A stretch of DNA of 64,000 nucleotides from Streptococcus suis (GTDB lineage Bacteria; Bacillota; Bacilli; Lactobacillales; Streptococcaceae), in the NCBI RefSeq assembly GCF_024509525.1, contig NZ_JAMWEM010000008.1:47780-111779 (forward strand), written 5' to 3'. Both the position numbers and the translations under genes were made by a program. Shown here piece by piece: positions 52,611 through 61,606 of the stretch. A model generated the notes under the pieces. That model saw only the letters and a list, made by a program, of their open reading frames with translations. It did not search any database and was not told the DNA's origin. Every line of letters starts with the position of its first letter. Position 1 is the first letter of the stretch.

Positions 52611-52925
52611 ATGGCACATAATCACGACCATGAGCATAACCATGATGAACGCGAACTGATTACTTTAGTGGATGACAACGGGAATGAAACCTTGTTTGAA
52701 ATTTTGTTGACCATCGATGGTCAAGAAGAGTTTGGTAAAAACTATGTTCTCTTAATTCCAGCTGGTGCAGAGGAAGATGAGAATGGAGAAGTTGAAATCC
52801 AAGCATATTCTTATATCGAAAATGAGAATGGAACAGAAGGGGATCTACAGGCGATTCCAGAAGATGCCACGGAAGAGTGGGACATGATTGAAGAAGTTTT
52901 CAATAGTTTTATGGAAGAAGAATAA
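52611..52925 (+). CDS. DUF1292 protein (UPF0473)
   Basis: The 104-residue acidic protein begins with a His-rich tract ([20 protein letters not shown]) and has the family body [21 protein letters not shown], then many Glu and Asp residues. The role is unknown. It is the third gene of the ireB operon, 10 nt after ruvX behind AAGGAG, and a terminator follows. The His-rich N-terminus may bind metal. Confidence 0.9.
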   Translation: MAHNHDHEHNHDERELITLVDDNGNETLFEILLTIDGQEEFGKNYVLLIPAGAEEDENGEVEIQAYSYIENENGTEGDLQAIPEDATEEWDMIEEVFNSFMEEE

Positions 52926-52928
52926 AAG

Positions 52929-52953
52929 ACTGAGCGCTTAGCTCAGTTTTTTA
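52929..52953 (+). terminator. terminator of the ireB operon
   Basis: ACTGAGC, loop GCTTA, GCTCAGT, then six T. Confidence 0.85.
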
Positions 52954-52962
52954 CACTACGTT

Positions 52963-52990
52963 TTGACTACAAATGTAAACTGATTATAGA
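52963..52990 (+). promoter_or_regulatory. copY promoter with a cop box
   Basis: TTGACT (52963-52968), a 16-nt spacer and TATAGA (52985-52990) form the promoter. TACAAATGTA (52968-52977) is a perfect cop box (TACA-N2-TGTA) abutting the -35. CopY binding would block transcription, and copper would release it. Confidence 0.75.
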
Positions 52991-53015
52991 AATGTGATTG
53001 CTTGGAGGTGAATGT

Positions 53016-53492
53016 GTGGAGCAGACAATTTCAGCCGCGGAGTGGCAGGTCATGCGGGTCTTGTGGGCCCATCCTGGTGCGACTTCTCAGGAAATTATTC
53101 AGGCCTTGCAGGAAGGCTTTGATTGGCAGGCGACGACCATTAAGACACTTTTAGGGCGGCTGCGGAAGAAAAACTATTTGAGAATGGCTAAGGAAACTAG
53201 CAAGTACCACTACTATCCGCGGATCAGTGAAGAGGAACATTTGCAGGGGCAGGTGGAGCTCTTACTAGCTACCATATGTTCCACAAAACAGGGGCAACTG
53301 GTTGAAAAACTGCTAGACACAGGGATGTTTTCCCAAAAAAGCCTTGAAAGTCTGGCCAGCAAAATCTCGCAGCTACAAAAGACCGCACCTGAGCGAATCG
53401 CTTGTCGGTGCTTGGCGGGGCAATGTACCTGTGGACATCATCATACTCTTCAAAAATCAACCTCAGACGTTGTTGACTTGATGAGTGTATAG
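53016..53492 (+). CDS. copY: CopY/TcrY family copper-responsive repressor
   Basis: The start is the GTG at 53016 behind GGAGGTG. The 158-residue protein has a BlaI/MecI-type winged helix (about 3-75; SAAEWQVMRVLWAHPGATSQ, DWQATTIKTLLGRLRKKNYL) and a C-terminal CxCx4CxC copper site (CRCLAGQCTC, about 131-140). The last 16 or so residues (HTLQKSTSDVVDLMSV) are encoded by the left end of a BOX-like repeat, so the native C-terminus has been replaced; the metal site is intact. Copper binding to the Cys motif releases the repressor from the cop box upstream. Confidence 0.9.
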   Translation: MEQTISAAEWQVMRVLWAHPGATSQEIIQALQEGFDWQATTIKTLLGRLRKKNYLRMAKETSKYHYYPRISEEEHLQGQVELLLATICSTKQGQLVEKLLDTGMFSQKSLESLASKISQLQKTAPERIACRCLAGQCTCGHHHTLQKSTSDVVDLMSV

Positions 53493-53699
53493 TTCCGATG
53501 GAGTTTTGCAGCCTACTACCTGGCAATGCGAAAGTAGTAGGGTTCTATCTGCTCTTGGAGAAACGAAGACGTTCGCTCTATTTCCAGCCTTCAAAGGTTC
53601 CCCGAACCTTTTTGTAGCGAACAAGCTCGCCCAATTTTCAACCTCCAAAGGTTCGGGGAACCTTTGGAGCTAGTCTGAATCTGATTTTCATTGAGTATA
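53443..53699. repeat. BOX-like repeat between copY and copZ
   Basis: The left end ATACTCTTCAAAAATCAACC lies inside the end of copY. The right end CTGATTTTCATTGAGTATAA lies just before the copZ ribosome binding site. The core contains AAAGGTTCCCCGAACCTTT and later its inverse AAAGGTTCGGGGAACCTTT, which can each fold alone or pair with one another. The ends match the element at 7061-7239. Confidence 0.75.
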
Positions 53700-53715
53700 A
53701 AAAAGGAGAAAAAAC

Positions 53716-53925
53716 ATGAAGCAAACTTTGAAATTGAAAAATTTATCCTGTCAGAACTGTGTCAAACACGTGACCAATTACCTCTTGGAAATGGAAGGGG
53801 TGGAAGCTGTGAAAATCCAGCTGGAAGAACAGTTGGCGGAAGTGGAAACTACGGTGGCCTATGATTTGGAGCGATACCAAGAGATGTTGGAAGATACTAT
53901 CTATGAAGTGGAAGAATTGATATAA
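53716..53925 (+). CDS. copZ: copper chaperone CopZ, heavy-metal-associated domain
   Basis: The 69-residue protein is one HMA ferredoxin-like domain. The metal motif is LSCQNC (Cys13 and Cys16) instead of the usual MxCxxC, so the Met is replaced by Leu. CopZ carries Cu(I) to the exporting ATPase or to CopY. AAGGAG precedes the ATG. The copA ATPase gene that normally lies between copY and copZ is absent here; a BOX-like repeat lies in the gap. Confidence 0.85.
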   Translation: MKQTLKLKNLSCQNCVKHVTNYLLEMEGVEAVKIQLEEQLAEVETTVAYDLERYQEMLEDTIYEVEELI

Positions 53926-53928
53926 GCG

Positions 53929-53955
53929 AAAAAGCAGCCGTCGGGCTGCTTTTTA
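53929..53955. terminator. bidirectional terminator after copZ
   Basis: AAAGCAGCC, loop GTC, GGGCTGCTTTT. It separates copZ from the converging HIT gene. Confidence 0.85.
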
Positions 53956-54330
53956 TTATGCTTTGAGGAGCTTGTCCAAATCCAGCTGTACTTGTGCAAG
54001 TGAAATTTGGTCCCAGAAGCCGTCTGATCGAAAGCGTGGAATCAGGTGGACATGGAAATGGGTACCAGCGTCAAACAAGCGGTCATTACAAGCTAAGGTC
54101 ACGCCGTCAATCGCTAATTCCTGACAGAGTTTTTCAGTCAACAAAACTTCCAAGTCCGATAGTTCATAGCGAACAGTAGGTGGGACCTGACTGAGTGTGT
54201 CATAGTGTTCCTTGCTGATAATCAGTAGATGCCCCGTTTGGACAGGGTCAATATCCCAGACCACCTTGAAATGTTCTGTCTGGTAGAGAATATCTTCTTC
54301 TTTGAGTTGGTGGCAAAAAATGCAGGTCAT
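53956..54330 (-). CDS. HIT family protein
   Basis: The 124-residue protein has the histidine triad HFHVHLIPR (about 103-111) and the N-terminal FCHQLKEEDILYQTE typical of HIT nucleotide hydrolases (a CIFC-like opening MTCIFCHQ). Members cleave AMP-linked compounds; a precise substrate is not predictable. It lies convergent with copZ. The window shows no obvious operon partner, since the TMEM175-type gene upstream ends 53 nt before it. Confidence 0.9.
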   Translation of the reverse strand: MTCIFCHQLKEEDILYQTEHFKVVWDIDPVQTGHLLIISKEHYDTLSQVPPTVRYELSDLEVLLTEKLCQELAIDGVTLACNDRLFDAGTHFHVHLIPRFRSDGFWDQISLAQVQLDLDKLLKA

Positions 54331-54383
54331 GTCTTTTCTCCTAGGTTAGCAGAAAAGGAAATCACATAGGATTTCCTTGGGAA

Positions 54384-55166
54384 TTATAGGCGATTGACTC
54401 TAACTGCCATTTTTTCTTTCCGCTCCTGCCGTTTCTTTTCGAAGAAGGCTGCTCCTAGGAAAGATACGATTGGTCGCAAAATGTAGAAATAAAAGGCAAG
54501 TGTCGGATTAAAGTAAGCAAATAGGATAACGACGATGTTGAAAAGGGCGACGGTCACCAATTGCCGTAAGTGTGCCATGGAAACAAACCGCTTTGTATAT
54601 GTTGTTCCGGCAAACTTTTCTTGTAGGACAAAGTAATTCAAAATGGATTGACAGAGATTGACTGCAATGGTCACGACCCCATAACCAACAACAGCCGTGG
54701 TGGTTATGCCTTCCATCATCCACCGAGTAAAGAGGGGAATGAGGGCCAGCGTTGCCATAAAGTTGAATTGAACAATCAAGATTTTGCTGGTTGCGTGCTC
54801 AATCTGCCCCAGAATCTTGTGGTTGTCATACCAAAAATCCGCCACGATGAAAAAGGATACAAAGAAGATGAGGATGCCAGTGAAAAAGTGATGTGTATCA
54901 ACAGTGTCGCTCGGTAAAGGAATTTCCAGCAACATCATGGTGATGATAACCCCAATCACTGCGTCGGAGAACACCTCTAGATGCTCCTTCAGGCGTTTGG
55001 CATGACGTGTCTCATCCTCACGATAGAGTTGGTCCAAAAATGCTTGACGTTCATCGGCAGACAAATGCTCTAACTCAGGATGCAAAAGACTGGCTTCCTG
55101 AGCCATTTGTTCAAAGTAGTCGTTCAAAAATTCTTGATTTTTAGGATTTTGCTTGGTATTTTTCAT
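54384..55166 (-). CDS. TMEM175 family potassium channel-like protein (DUF1211)
   Basis: The 260-residue protein has a cytoplasmic N-terminus (about 1-62) and six membrane helices. The first helix carries the FSD motif VFSDAVIGVIITMMLLEIP that marks TMEM175 potassium channels; the second half of the usual twelve-helix vertebrate protein is not present, as expected for the bacterial tetrameric form. The C-terminal tail is basic (KKRQERKEKMAVRVNRL). It follows tyrS by 3 nt and is probably cotranscribed. Confidence 0.87.
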   Translation of the reverse strand: MKNTKQNPKNQEFLNDYFEQMAQEASLLHPELEHLSADERQAFLDQLYREDETRHAKRLKEHLEVFSDAVIGVIITMMLLEIPLPSDTVDTHHFFTGILIFFVSFFIVADFWYDNHKILGQIEHATSKILIVQFNFMATLALIPLFTRWMMEGITTTAVVGYGVVTIAVNLCQSILNYFVLQEKFAGTTYTKRFVSMAHLRQLVTVALFNIVVILFAYFNPTLAFYFYILRPIVSFLGAAFFEKKRQERKEKMAVRVNRL

Positions 55167-55169
55167 CGC

Positions 55170-56426
55170 TTAATAAGTCAAAACTGAATATTTTTTCTTC
55201 CCACGACGGATAACGGTTAACTCGCCGTCAATCTTGTCACTGTCAGAAAGGGTATAGTCCAAGTCCTGCACACGCTCACCGTTGACATAAATGGCACCAT
55301 TTTGCACATCTTCACGAGCTTGGCGTTTTGAAGTGACAATACCAGAGGTAACCAAGAGTTCAACGATGTTAAGGTTGTCTTCAGCCTGTACAGCGTAGTT
55401 TGGAACGTTGCTGAGGCCCTGCTTGAGCTCTTTTGCGGACAGGTTTTTGATGTTGCCTGCGAACAATTGCTCGGTGATGTTAAGAGCTTGGTTATAAGCC
55501 TCTTCACCGTGAACCAATGTCACGACTTCCTTAGCCAGAATCTTCTGAGCCAGGCGTTCATGACGGGCAGCGTCAAATTGTTTCTCGATTTCAGCAATCT
55601 CATCTAATGACAAGAAAGTAAAGATTTTCAAGAAACGAACGGCATCATCGTCCATGACATTGAGCCAGAATTGGTACATTTCATATGGAGAAGTCTTATC
55701 GGCATCCAACCAAACGGCGTTGCCTTCTGACTTACCAAACTTCTTACCTGTCGAGTCAGTGATGAGGGGAACAGTCATGACGTGACCAGACTTGTCAGCC
55801 TTGCGGCGAAGCAACTCGGTACCTGCAGTCATATTGCCCCATTGGTCAGAACCACCGATTTGCAGAGTTACATTGTGCTTGTCGTTGAGCTCGTAGAAGT
55901 CATAGCCCTGCATGATTTGGTAGGCAAACTCGGTGTAGGAAATCCCTGTTTCAATCCGTTTTTTCACAGAGTCTTTGCTCATCATGTAGTTGACCGTGTA
56001 GTATTTGCCAACATCACGGAGGAAGTCGATAAAGCTAATGTCTGAGAACCAGTCGTAGTTGTTGACCATTTCGGCCTTGTTGTCACCATTTTCAAAATCC
56101 AAGAAGCGAGAGAGCTGACCTTGGATTTTTGTTACCCAACCGTCCACGGTATCTTTGGTTTGCAAGCTGCGCTCCGCATCCTTGAAGGAAGGGTCGCCAA
56201 TCAGACCAGTCGCACCGCCAACTAGAGCGTAGGGCTTGTGGCCAGCCAACTGCAAACGACGGCTGGTCAAGATGGCAACCAAGTGGCCCAAGTGCAAGCT
56301 GTCAGCTGTTGGATCGTAGCCTGTGTAATAAGATACTTGCCCTTCTGTCAATGCTTTTACCAAGGCTTCTTCGTCTGTCGTTTGAAAGACCAAGCCACGT
56401 GCTTTTAGTTCTTCAAAAATGTTCAT
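55170..56426 (-). CDS. tyrS: tyrosyl-tRNA synthetase
   Basis: The 418-residue class I synthetase has the HIGH motif in [13 protein letters not shown], the KMSKS-equivalent KKFGKSEGN, and a C-terminal S4-like RNA-binding domain (about 350-418; [21 protein letters not shown]). It charges tRNA-Tyr. The 5' leader is only about 100 nt, so a T-box is unlikely. AGGAGA precedes the ATG. The gene is divergent from pbp1b, as in S. pneumoniae. Confidence 0.97.
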   Translation of the reverse strand: MNIFEELKARGLVFQTTDEEALVKALTEGQVSYYTGYDPTADSLHLGHLVAILTSRRLQLAGHKPYALVGGATGLIGDPSFKDAERSLQTKDTVDGWVTKIQGQLSRFLDFENGDNKAEMVNNYDWFSDISFIDFLRDVGKYYTVNYMMSKDSVKKRIETGISYTEFAYQIMQGYDFYELNDKHNVTLQIGGSDQWGNMTAGTELLRRKADKSGHVMTVPLITDSTGKKFGKSEGNAVWLDADKTSPYEMYQFWLNVMDDDAVRFLKIFTFLSLDEIAEIEKQFDAARHERLAQKILAKEVVTLVHGEEAYNQALNITEQLFAGNIKNLSAKELKQGLSNVPNYAVQAEDNLNIVELLVTSGIVTSKRQAREDVQNGAIYVNGERVQDLDYTLSDSDKIDGELTVIRRGKKKYSVLTY

Positions 56427-56520
56427 AAAAATATTCTCCTGGGGATATCGCGCCTGTCTTTTTAAGATTGAACCAATATGCTATCCTAAAACTTGCCCGA
56501 TTCAATTAAAATTTCCCTTT

Positions 56521-56564
56521 ATTATACCATGAATTGCTAGAAAAGGAACATTTTTTGGTATAAT
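56521..56564. promoter_or_regulatory. divergent promoters of tyrS and pbp1b
   Basis: TATAAT on the minus strand (56526-56521) points toward tyrS. TATAAT on the plus strand (56559-56564) points toward pbp1b, with TTGCTA 19 nt before it. The -35 elements are weak. Confidence 0.45.
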
Positions 56565-56584
56565 GAAAAGATAAGGAGTTTGTT

Positions 56585-58954
56585 ATGACAGTGAAACAAA
56601 GCAAAAAAGCAAAGAAACAGTCTGAAAATAAGGCCTTGACGCTTCCGGATGTGGTAGGTATTGTCTTGCGGACCTTAAAACTGCTAGTTGATTTTATTGG
56701 AATTCTGATTCTCTTAGTTGGTTTATTTGGTTCGGGAATAGGGATTGGTTATGTTGCAAGTTTATTTGATAATGTGGCGGTCCCAAATCAGGAAGAATTG
56801 GTTAGTAAAGTGACAGACGTAACGCGTATTTCGAAGGTTGTCTATTCTGATGGCACCTTGATTTCAGAAGTTAATTCTGATCTGCTGCGCACCCCTGTAA
56901 CGAGCGATGAAATTTCTGACACTGTTAAGCATGCGGTTATTGCGACGGAAGATGAGACTTTTGAAAGTCACAACGGCGTTGTTCCCAAAGCAGTGCTTCG
57001 AGCAGCCCTGGGTTCTGCAGGCATTGGTTCATCGAGTGGCGGTTCGACATTGACCCAGCAACTTATTAAGCAACAACTTGTTGGTGATGCGCCGACTTTC
57101 TCGCGTAAAGCAAATGAGATTGTATCTGCTTTAGCATTAGAACGTGTGATGAGTAAGGATGAAATTTTGACAACCTACCTCAACGTATCGCCGTTTGGAC
57201 GGAATAACCAGGGACAAAATATTGGCGGTGTTGAGGAAGCGGCGCAAGGTATTTTCGGAAAGACAGCAAAAGAGTTGACTATTCCTCAAGCGGCCTTTAT
57301 TGCAGGTCTTCCGCAGAGCCCGATTGTTTATTCCCCTTATTCTTCAGATGGCAGTTTTAAGTCGGATGAGAATATGGCATATGGGATAGAGCGTTCGAAA
57401 GATGTGCTGTATAATATGTATCGTGCAGAATATCTGACGAAAGAAGAGTACGAAAGTTATAAAGCTTACGATATAAAACAGGATTTTGTTGCACCTGCTC
57501 CTGTAACACAAGACACTAAGGACTATCTTTACTATGAGGTTATGGAGGAAGCAGAACAGCGGATATATGATTATCTGATTGAGCGAGATAAGGTATCTGA
57601 TAATGATTTGAAAAATGATGCTACGGTTGCTGCCTATCAGGAATTGGCTAAGCAAGAATTGAGTCAAGGTGGTTACACGGTTACAAGTACCGTTGATAAA
57701 AGCATCTACGATACAATGCAAAGTGTTGTTGCTAACTATGGAGCGGTCTTGGATGATGGGACTGGCTTGGTAGAAACCGGTAGTGTTCTTCTAGACAATA
57801 AAACAGGAGCAGTTCTTGGTTTTATTGGTGGGCGTGATTATGCTAGCAATCAGAATAACCATGCTTTTGACACGAAGCGCTCTCCAGGATCGACGGTCAA
57901 GCCGTTTTTGGTATACGGAATTGCGATAGATCAAGGTTTGATGGGGTCGGCGAGTATCTTGTCTAACTATCCGACGACATTCTCGGATGGAACTCAAATT
58001 ATGCACGGTAGTAGCAAGGGAACAGGCATGATGACCTTGCAGGATGCCTTGAATAAATCTGCGAACATTCCAGCTTTTTGGACCTATAAAATGTTGCAGC
58101 ATGCTAGAGTGGATGTAAAGGGATACATGGATAAGATGAACTATGATATTTCCCTATATGATATTGAGAGTTTGCCTCTTGCAGGCGGTATCGAAGCAAC
58201 GGTCGCTCAAAACACAAACGCCTATCAGACCTTAGCAAACGGTGGAGTTTACAACGAACAACATATCGTTGAAAAAATTACAGGCCACAATGGCGAGGTT
58301 GTGTATCAGTATGAGCAAGCGCCGGTTCAAGTTTATTCAAAGGAAACAGCAAGTATTATGGCCCAGTTGCTGAGACGCGTTATTTCATCTGGTGATACAA
58401 CTACGTTTCCAAGTCGCTTGGCTGCACTTAATCCACAAGCTGCTTCTGCAGATTTAATTGGTAAGACAGGAACAAGTAACGAGACGGCAGATGTTTGGTT
58501 GATGCTTGCAACAACTCAAGTTACTTTGGGAACTTGGGCTGGTCATGATGATAACACAGGCATGGATAGTTTGACAGGATACAACAATAACGCTCAATAT
58601 GTTGCTTATTTAGTTAACGCCTTATATAATGCAAACCCAGACCTGTTCCAGGGTAGGTTTGAACTGGATTCGGATGTCATCTCGTCCAATGTACTGGCTT
58701 CAACGGGATTGCGACCAGGAACTGTACAAGTCAATGGTCAGTCAATCTCAGTCTCAGGAGCAATAACGACAAGTTATTGGGCAAAGTCTGGTGCACCAGC
58801 TATGACATATAAGTTTATGATTGGCGGAACGGATAGTGATTACGCACAAGCGTGGAATGCCTTGGGGATAAAAACTACAAGCCGTTCCTCTACAGGAAGT
58901 TCATCAAGTAGTTCGTCAACGTCCAATGATTCAGAAGAAAATTCGCGTCGGTAA
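56585..58954 (+). CDS. pbp1b: class A penicillin-binding protein 1b
   Basis: The 789-residue bifunctional protein has a basic cytoplasmic N-terminus, a membrane helix (about 32-58) and a GT51 glycosyltransferase domain (about 95-290; catalytic Glu122 in ATEDETFESHNGV, GSTLTQQLIKQQL). A transpeptidase domain follows with Ser436 in SPGSTVKPF, the SxN motif SAN and KTGT from Lys627. The C-terminus ends in a Ser-rich tail (TGSSSSSSSTSNDSEENSRR). It polymerises and cross-links peptidoglycan outside the membrane. It is divergent from tyrS. Confidence 0.95.
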   Translation: MTVKQSKKAKKQSENKALTLPDVVGIVLRTLKLLVDFIGILILLVGLFGSGIGIGYVASLFDNVAVPNQEELVSKVTDVTRISKVVYSDGTLISEVNSDLLRTPVTSDEISDTVKHAVIATEDETFESHNGVVPKAVLRAALGSAGIGSSSGGSTLTQQLIKQQLVGDAPTFSRKANEIVSALALERVMSKDEILTTYLNVSPFGRNNQGQNIGGVEEAAQGIFGKTAKELTIPQAAFIAGLPQSPIVYSPYSSDGSFKSDENMAYGIERSKDVLYNMYRAEYLTKEEYESYKAYDIKQDFVAPAPVTQDTKDYLYYEVMEEAEQRIYDYLIERDKVSDNDLKNDATVAAYQELAKQELSQGGYTVTSTVDKSIYDTMQSVVANYGAVLDDGTGLVETGSVLLDNKTGAVLGFIGGRDYASNQNNHAFDTKRSPGSTVKPFLVYGIAIDQGLMGSASILSNYPTTFSDGTQIMHGSSKGTGMMTLQDALNKSANIPAFWTYKMLQHARVDVKGYMDKMNYDISLYDIESLPLAGGIEATVAQNTNAYQTLANGGVYNEQHIVEKITGHNGEVVYQYEQAPVQVYSKETASIMAQLLRRVISSGDTTTFPSRLAALNPQAASADLIGKTGTSNETADVWLMLATTQVTLGTWAGHDDNTGMDSLTGYNNNAQYVAYLVNALYNANPDLFQGRFELDSDVISSNVLASTGLRPGTVQVNGQSISVSGAITTSYWAKSGAPAMTYKFMIGGTDSDYAQAWNALGIKTTSRSSTGSSSSSSSTSNDSEENSRR

Positions 58955-59156
58955 ACGACGATTGCTGAATGAACAGCGTGTGCTAGTCGACCGTTCGGTA
59001 GTATACAAAGTATTATTGCATAAACAGTTTGGAGGAAGCATGCGGTTCGAATAGAGCTGCATGCTTTTCGTAATGGAAATCTATATGCTGGCAAGAATTG
59101 GAACAAAGCTAGCATTTTACAGTGTTTTGTGGTACAATGGCTGGAAGAGGTTAATG

Positions 59157-61118
59157 ATGAAAAAATTTCGGTTTGCAACGATTCACTTTGTGATGATTGG
59201 AATTATTTTGTTCGGTCTGTTGGCAACGATTAGCAGCCTGTTTCCAGGGTCGAACATCCTATTGTTATCACTGTTTATCGCTTTGGTTTTGCTAGTAGGT
59301 CTGTTTGTTTTTCAAGAAAAATCTTATACGATTAGCGAGCTAGAACAGATTGAATACCTAAACCAACACGCTAATACAGGGCTCATGAAACTGTTGGACA
59401 AGATGCCGGTCGGTGTCATAAAAGTAAAACTAGATAGCAATCAAGTAGAATGGTTTAATCCTTATGCAGAGTTGATTTTTGCTCAGGAGAATGGTAAATT
59501 TGACCAGAAAAAATTACGCGAGATTGTGAATGTCGGATTGGACGATGATCGTCTCTATGCGAATTTCTCAGGCAAACGCTACGCTGTTCATGTTGACTTT
59601 GAACAAGGGTTGTTCTACTTTTTTGATGCCTCAACAGAATACACCGCAACGACTAGTTTAATCGGAAGTCGTCCAGTTATTGGTATTGTCTCTGTTGATA
59701 ATTATGACGAGTTGGAAGACAACCTGAGTGATTCTCAAGTGAGTCAAGTAAACTCATTTCTTGCCCAGTTCGTATCCGATTTTGCCGAAGAGAATAACAT
59801 CTATTATCGTCGTGGGGCGATGGATCGCTTCTACTTTTTTACTGATTATGCAGTTTTAGAAAAGTTAATTGATAATAAGTTTAAGGTTGTTGATAAGTTT
59901 CGTGAAGAAGCAAAAAATTTGGATTTAGCCCTAACACTCAGCATGGGGATTGCCTATGGGGATGGAAACCATCAGCAAGTTGGCCAGGTTGCTCTGCAAA
60001 ATCTCAATATGGCTGAAGTGAGGGGTGGAGACCAAGTAGTTGTAAAAGAAAATAACGAAAATAAGCAGCCACTTTTCTTTGGAGGAGGGTCAGCTTCTTC
60101 AGTCAAGCGTACTCGTACCCGTACTCGAGCAATGATGACAGCCGTGTCAGATAAACTGAAGTCGGTGGATCGTGTTTTTGTTGTCGGTCATCGTAATCTA
60201 GACATGGATGCACTGGGAGCTGCAGTCGGTATGCAACATTTTGCTCAGAACGTCATGAACAATGCCTATACGGTATATAACGAAACGGAAATGGCGCCAG
60301 ATATTGCACGAGCGATTCAAAAACTTGAAGAAGAGAACTGTTCCAACCTACTGACTGTTGAAAAAGCAAAAAAAATGGTAACTCCACAGTCTCTTTTGAT
60401 TATGGTGGACCATTCCAAGACTCATTTGACTCTATCTAAATCATTCTATGAGCAATTTAGTCAAGTTATTGTTGTCGATCATCACCGTAGGGATACAGAT
60501 TTTCCAAGCAATGCTATTTTGACCTATATTGAGAGTGGAGCTAGCTCGGCAAGTGAACTAGTAACAGAATTAATTCAGTTTCAAAATGACAAACACCACA
60601 GATTAAATCGTCTTCAGTCTAGTCTGCTTATGGCAGGTATGATGTTGGATACGAAGAACTTTACCGCACGCGTAACTAGCAGAACTTTTGATGTAGCAAG
60701 TTATTTACGAACTAGAGGTAGCGATAGCTTGGAGATTCAACAGATTGCAGCTACGGATTTTGAAGAATATCGTCAAATTAATCAGCTGATCCTCAAAGGG
60801 AAAAAACTAACCAATCAGATTGTCATTGCTTGTGGTGATGAGGAGCAAACCTATGATTCCGTCATTCCAAGTAAAGCCGCGGATACGATTTTGGAGATGG
60901 CAGGTATTGAAGCTGTCTTTGTTCTCAGTCGCAATACAAAGGGATATGTGGCAATATCTGCGCGCAGTCATAGTAAAGTTAATGTTCAAAGGATTATGGA
61001 GCAAATGGGTGGAGGAGGACATTTCAACTTAGCAGCTGCTCAGGTTGGGAATCAGAGTATTGCGCAAGTAGAAGAGTCTTTAACAAATCTCATTTTTGAA
61101 GAGTTAAGAGAGAGGTAA
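59157..61118 (+). CDS. gdpP: cyclic-di-AMP phosphodiesterase GdpP
   Basis: The ~653-residue protein begins [15 protein letters not shown]; the ATG at 59157 has AGAGG six bases upstream (a second ATG at 59154 is adjacent, and an open frame extends to 59061). It has two membrane helices (about 8-60), a PAS-like domain (about 75-145), a degenerate GGDEF domain (about 165-290; [13 protein letters not shown]) and DHH-DHHA1 catalytic domains (about 335-650; [37 protein letters not shown]). It hydrolyses c-di-AMP to pApA. Its stop is 4 nt before rplI. An extended -10 (TG-G-TACAAT, 59130-59138) precedes it. Confidence 0.95.
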   Translation: MKKFRFATIHFVMIGIILFGLLATISSLFPGSNILLLSLFIALVLLVGLFVFQEKSYTISELEQIEYLNQHANTGLMKLLDKMPVGVIKVKLDSNQVEWFNPYAELIFAQENGKFDQKKLREIVNVGLDDDRLYANFSGKRYAVHVDFEQGLFYFFDASTEYTATTSLIGSRPVIGIVSVDNYDELEDNLSDSQVSQVNSFLAQFVSDFAEENNIYYRRGAMDRFYFFTDYAVLEKLIDNKFKVVDKFREEAKNLDLALTLSMGIAYGDGNHQQVGQVALQNLNMAEVRGGDQVVVKENNENKQPLFFGGGSASSVKRTRTRTRAMMTAVSDKLKSVDRVFVVGHRNLDMDALGAAVGMQHFAQNVMNNAYTVYNETEMAPDIARAIQKLEEENCSNLLTVEKAKKMVTPQSLLIMVDHSKTHLTLSKSFYEQFSQVIVVDHHRRDTDFPSNAILTYIESGASSASELVTELIQFQNDKHHRLNRLQSSLLMAGMMLDTKNFTARVTSRTFDVASYLRTRGSDSLEIQQIAATDFEEYRQINQLILKGKKLTNQIVIACGDEEQTYDSVIPSKAADTILEMAGIEAVFVLSRNTKGYVAISARSHSKVNVQRIMEQMGGGGHFNLAAAQVGNQSIAQVEESLTNLIFEELRER

Positions 61119-61122
61119 TAAT

Positions 61123-61575
61123 ATGAAAGTCATTTTTTTAGCAGATGTGAAAGGCAAAGGAAAAAAGGGTGAAATCAAGGAAGTGCCAACAGGCTATGCC
61201 CAAAACTTCCTGATCAAGAAAAAACTTGCCAAAGAGGCGACCAACCAAGCAATCAGCGAGTTGCGTGGCCAAGAAAAATCACGTGAGAAAGCCTATGCAG
61301 AAATGGTGGCAGAAGCAGAAGCTATCAAGGCTAAACTGGCAGAAGAGGCTACCCTGGTCAAATTTGTCGAAAAAGTAGGACCAGACGGTCGTACTTTTGG
61401 TTCGATTACCAGCAAGAAAATTGCGGAAGAATTGGAAAAACAGTTTGGTATCAAGATTGACAAACGTCATATCCAGTTAGACCACCCGATTCGCGCTCTT
61501 GGTTTGATTGATGTTCCTGTCAAGCTCTATCATGATGTAACGGGTGTGATTAACCTAAGCATAAAAGAAGCCTAG
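61123..61575 (+). CDS. rplI: 50S ribosomal protein L9
   Basis: The 150-residue protein has the L9 N-terminal domain ([36 protein letters not shown]), a long connecting helix (about 45-75) and the C-terminal rRNA-binding domain ([20 protein letters not shown]). The gdpP-rplI-dnaB order is conserved in Firmicutes. AGAGAGG precedes the ATG, and it is cotranscribed with gdpP. Confidence 0.97.
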   Translation: MKVIFLADVKGKGKKGEIKEVPTGYAQNFLIKKKLAKEATNQAISELRGQEKSREKAYAEMVAEAEAIKAKLAEEATLVKFVEKVGPDGRTFGSITSKKIAEELEKQFGIKIDKRHIQLDHPIRALGLIDVPVKLYHDVTGVINLSIKEA

Positions 61576-61606
61576 TTGAAAACTCAGCAGATAGGAGGTG
61601 AGAGTG

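Noticed and set aside
56427..56525. T-box leader for tyrS
   Set aside because: The leader is only about 100 nt and shows no specifier stem or T-box bulge sequence.
58926..59054. 42-codon ORF overlapping the end of pbp1b
   Set aside because: No ribosome binding site, no recognisable family; its start lies in the Ser-rich tail of pbp1b in another frame.
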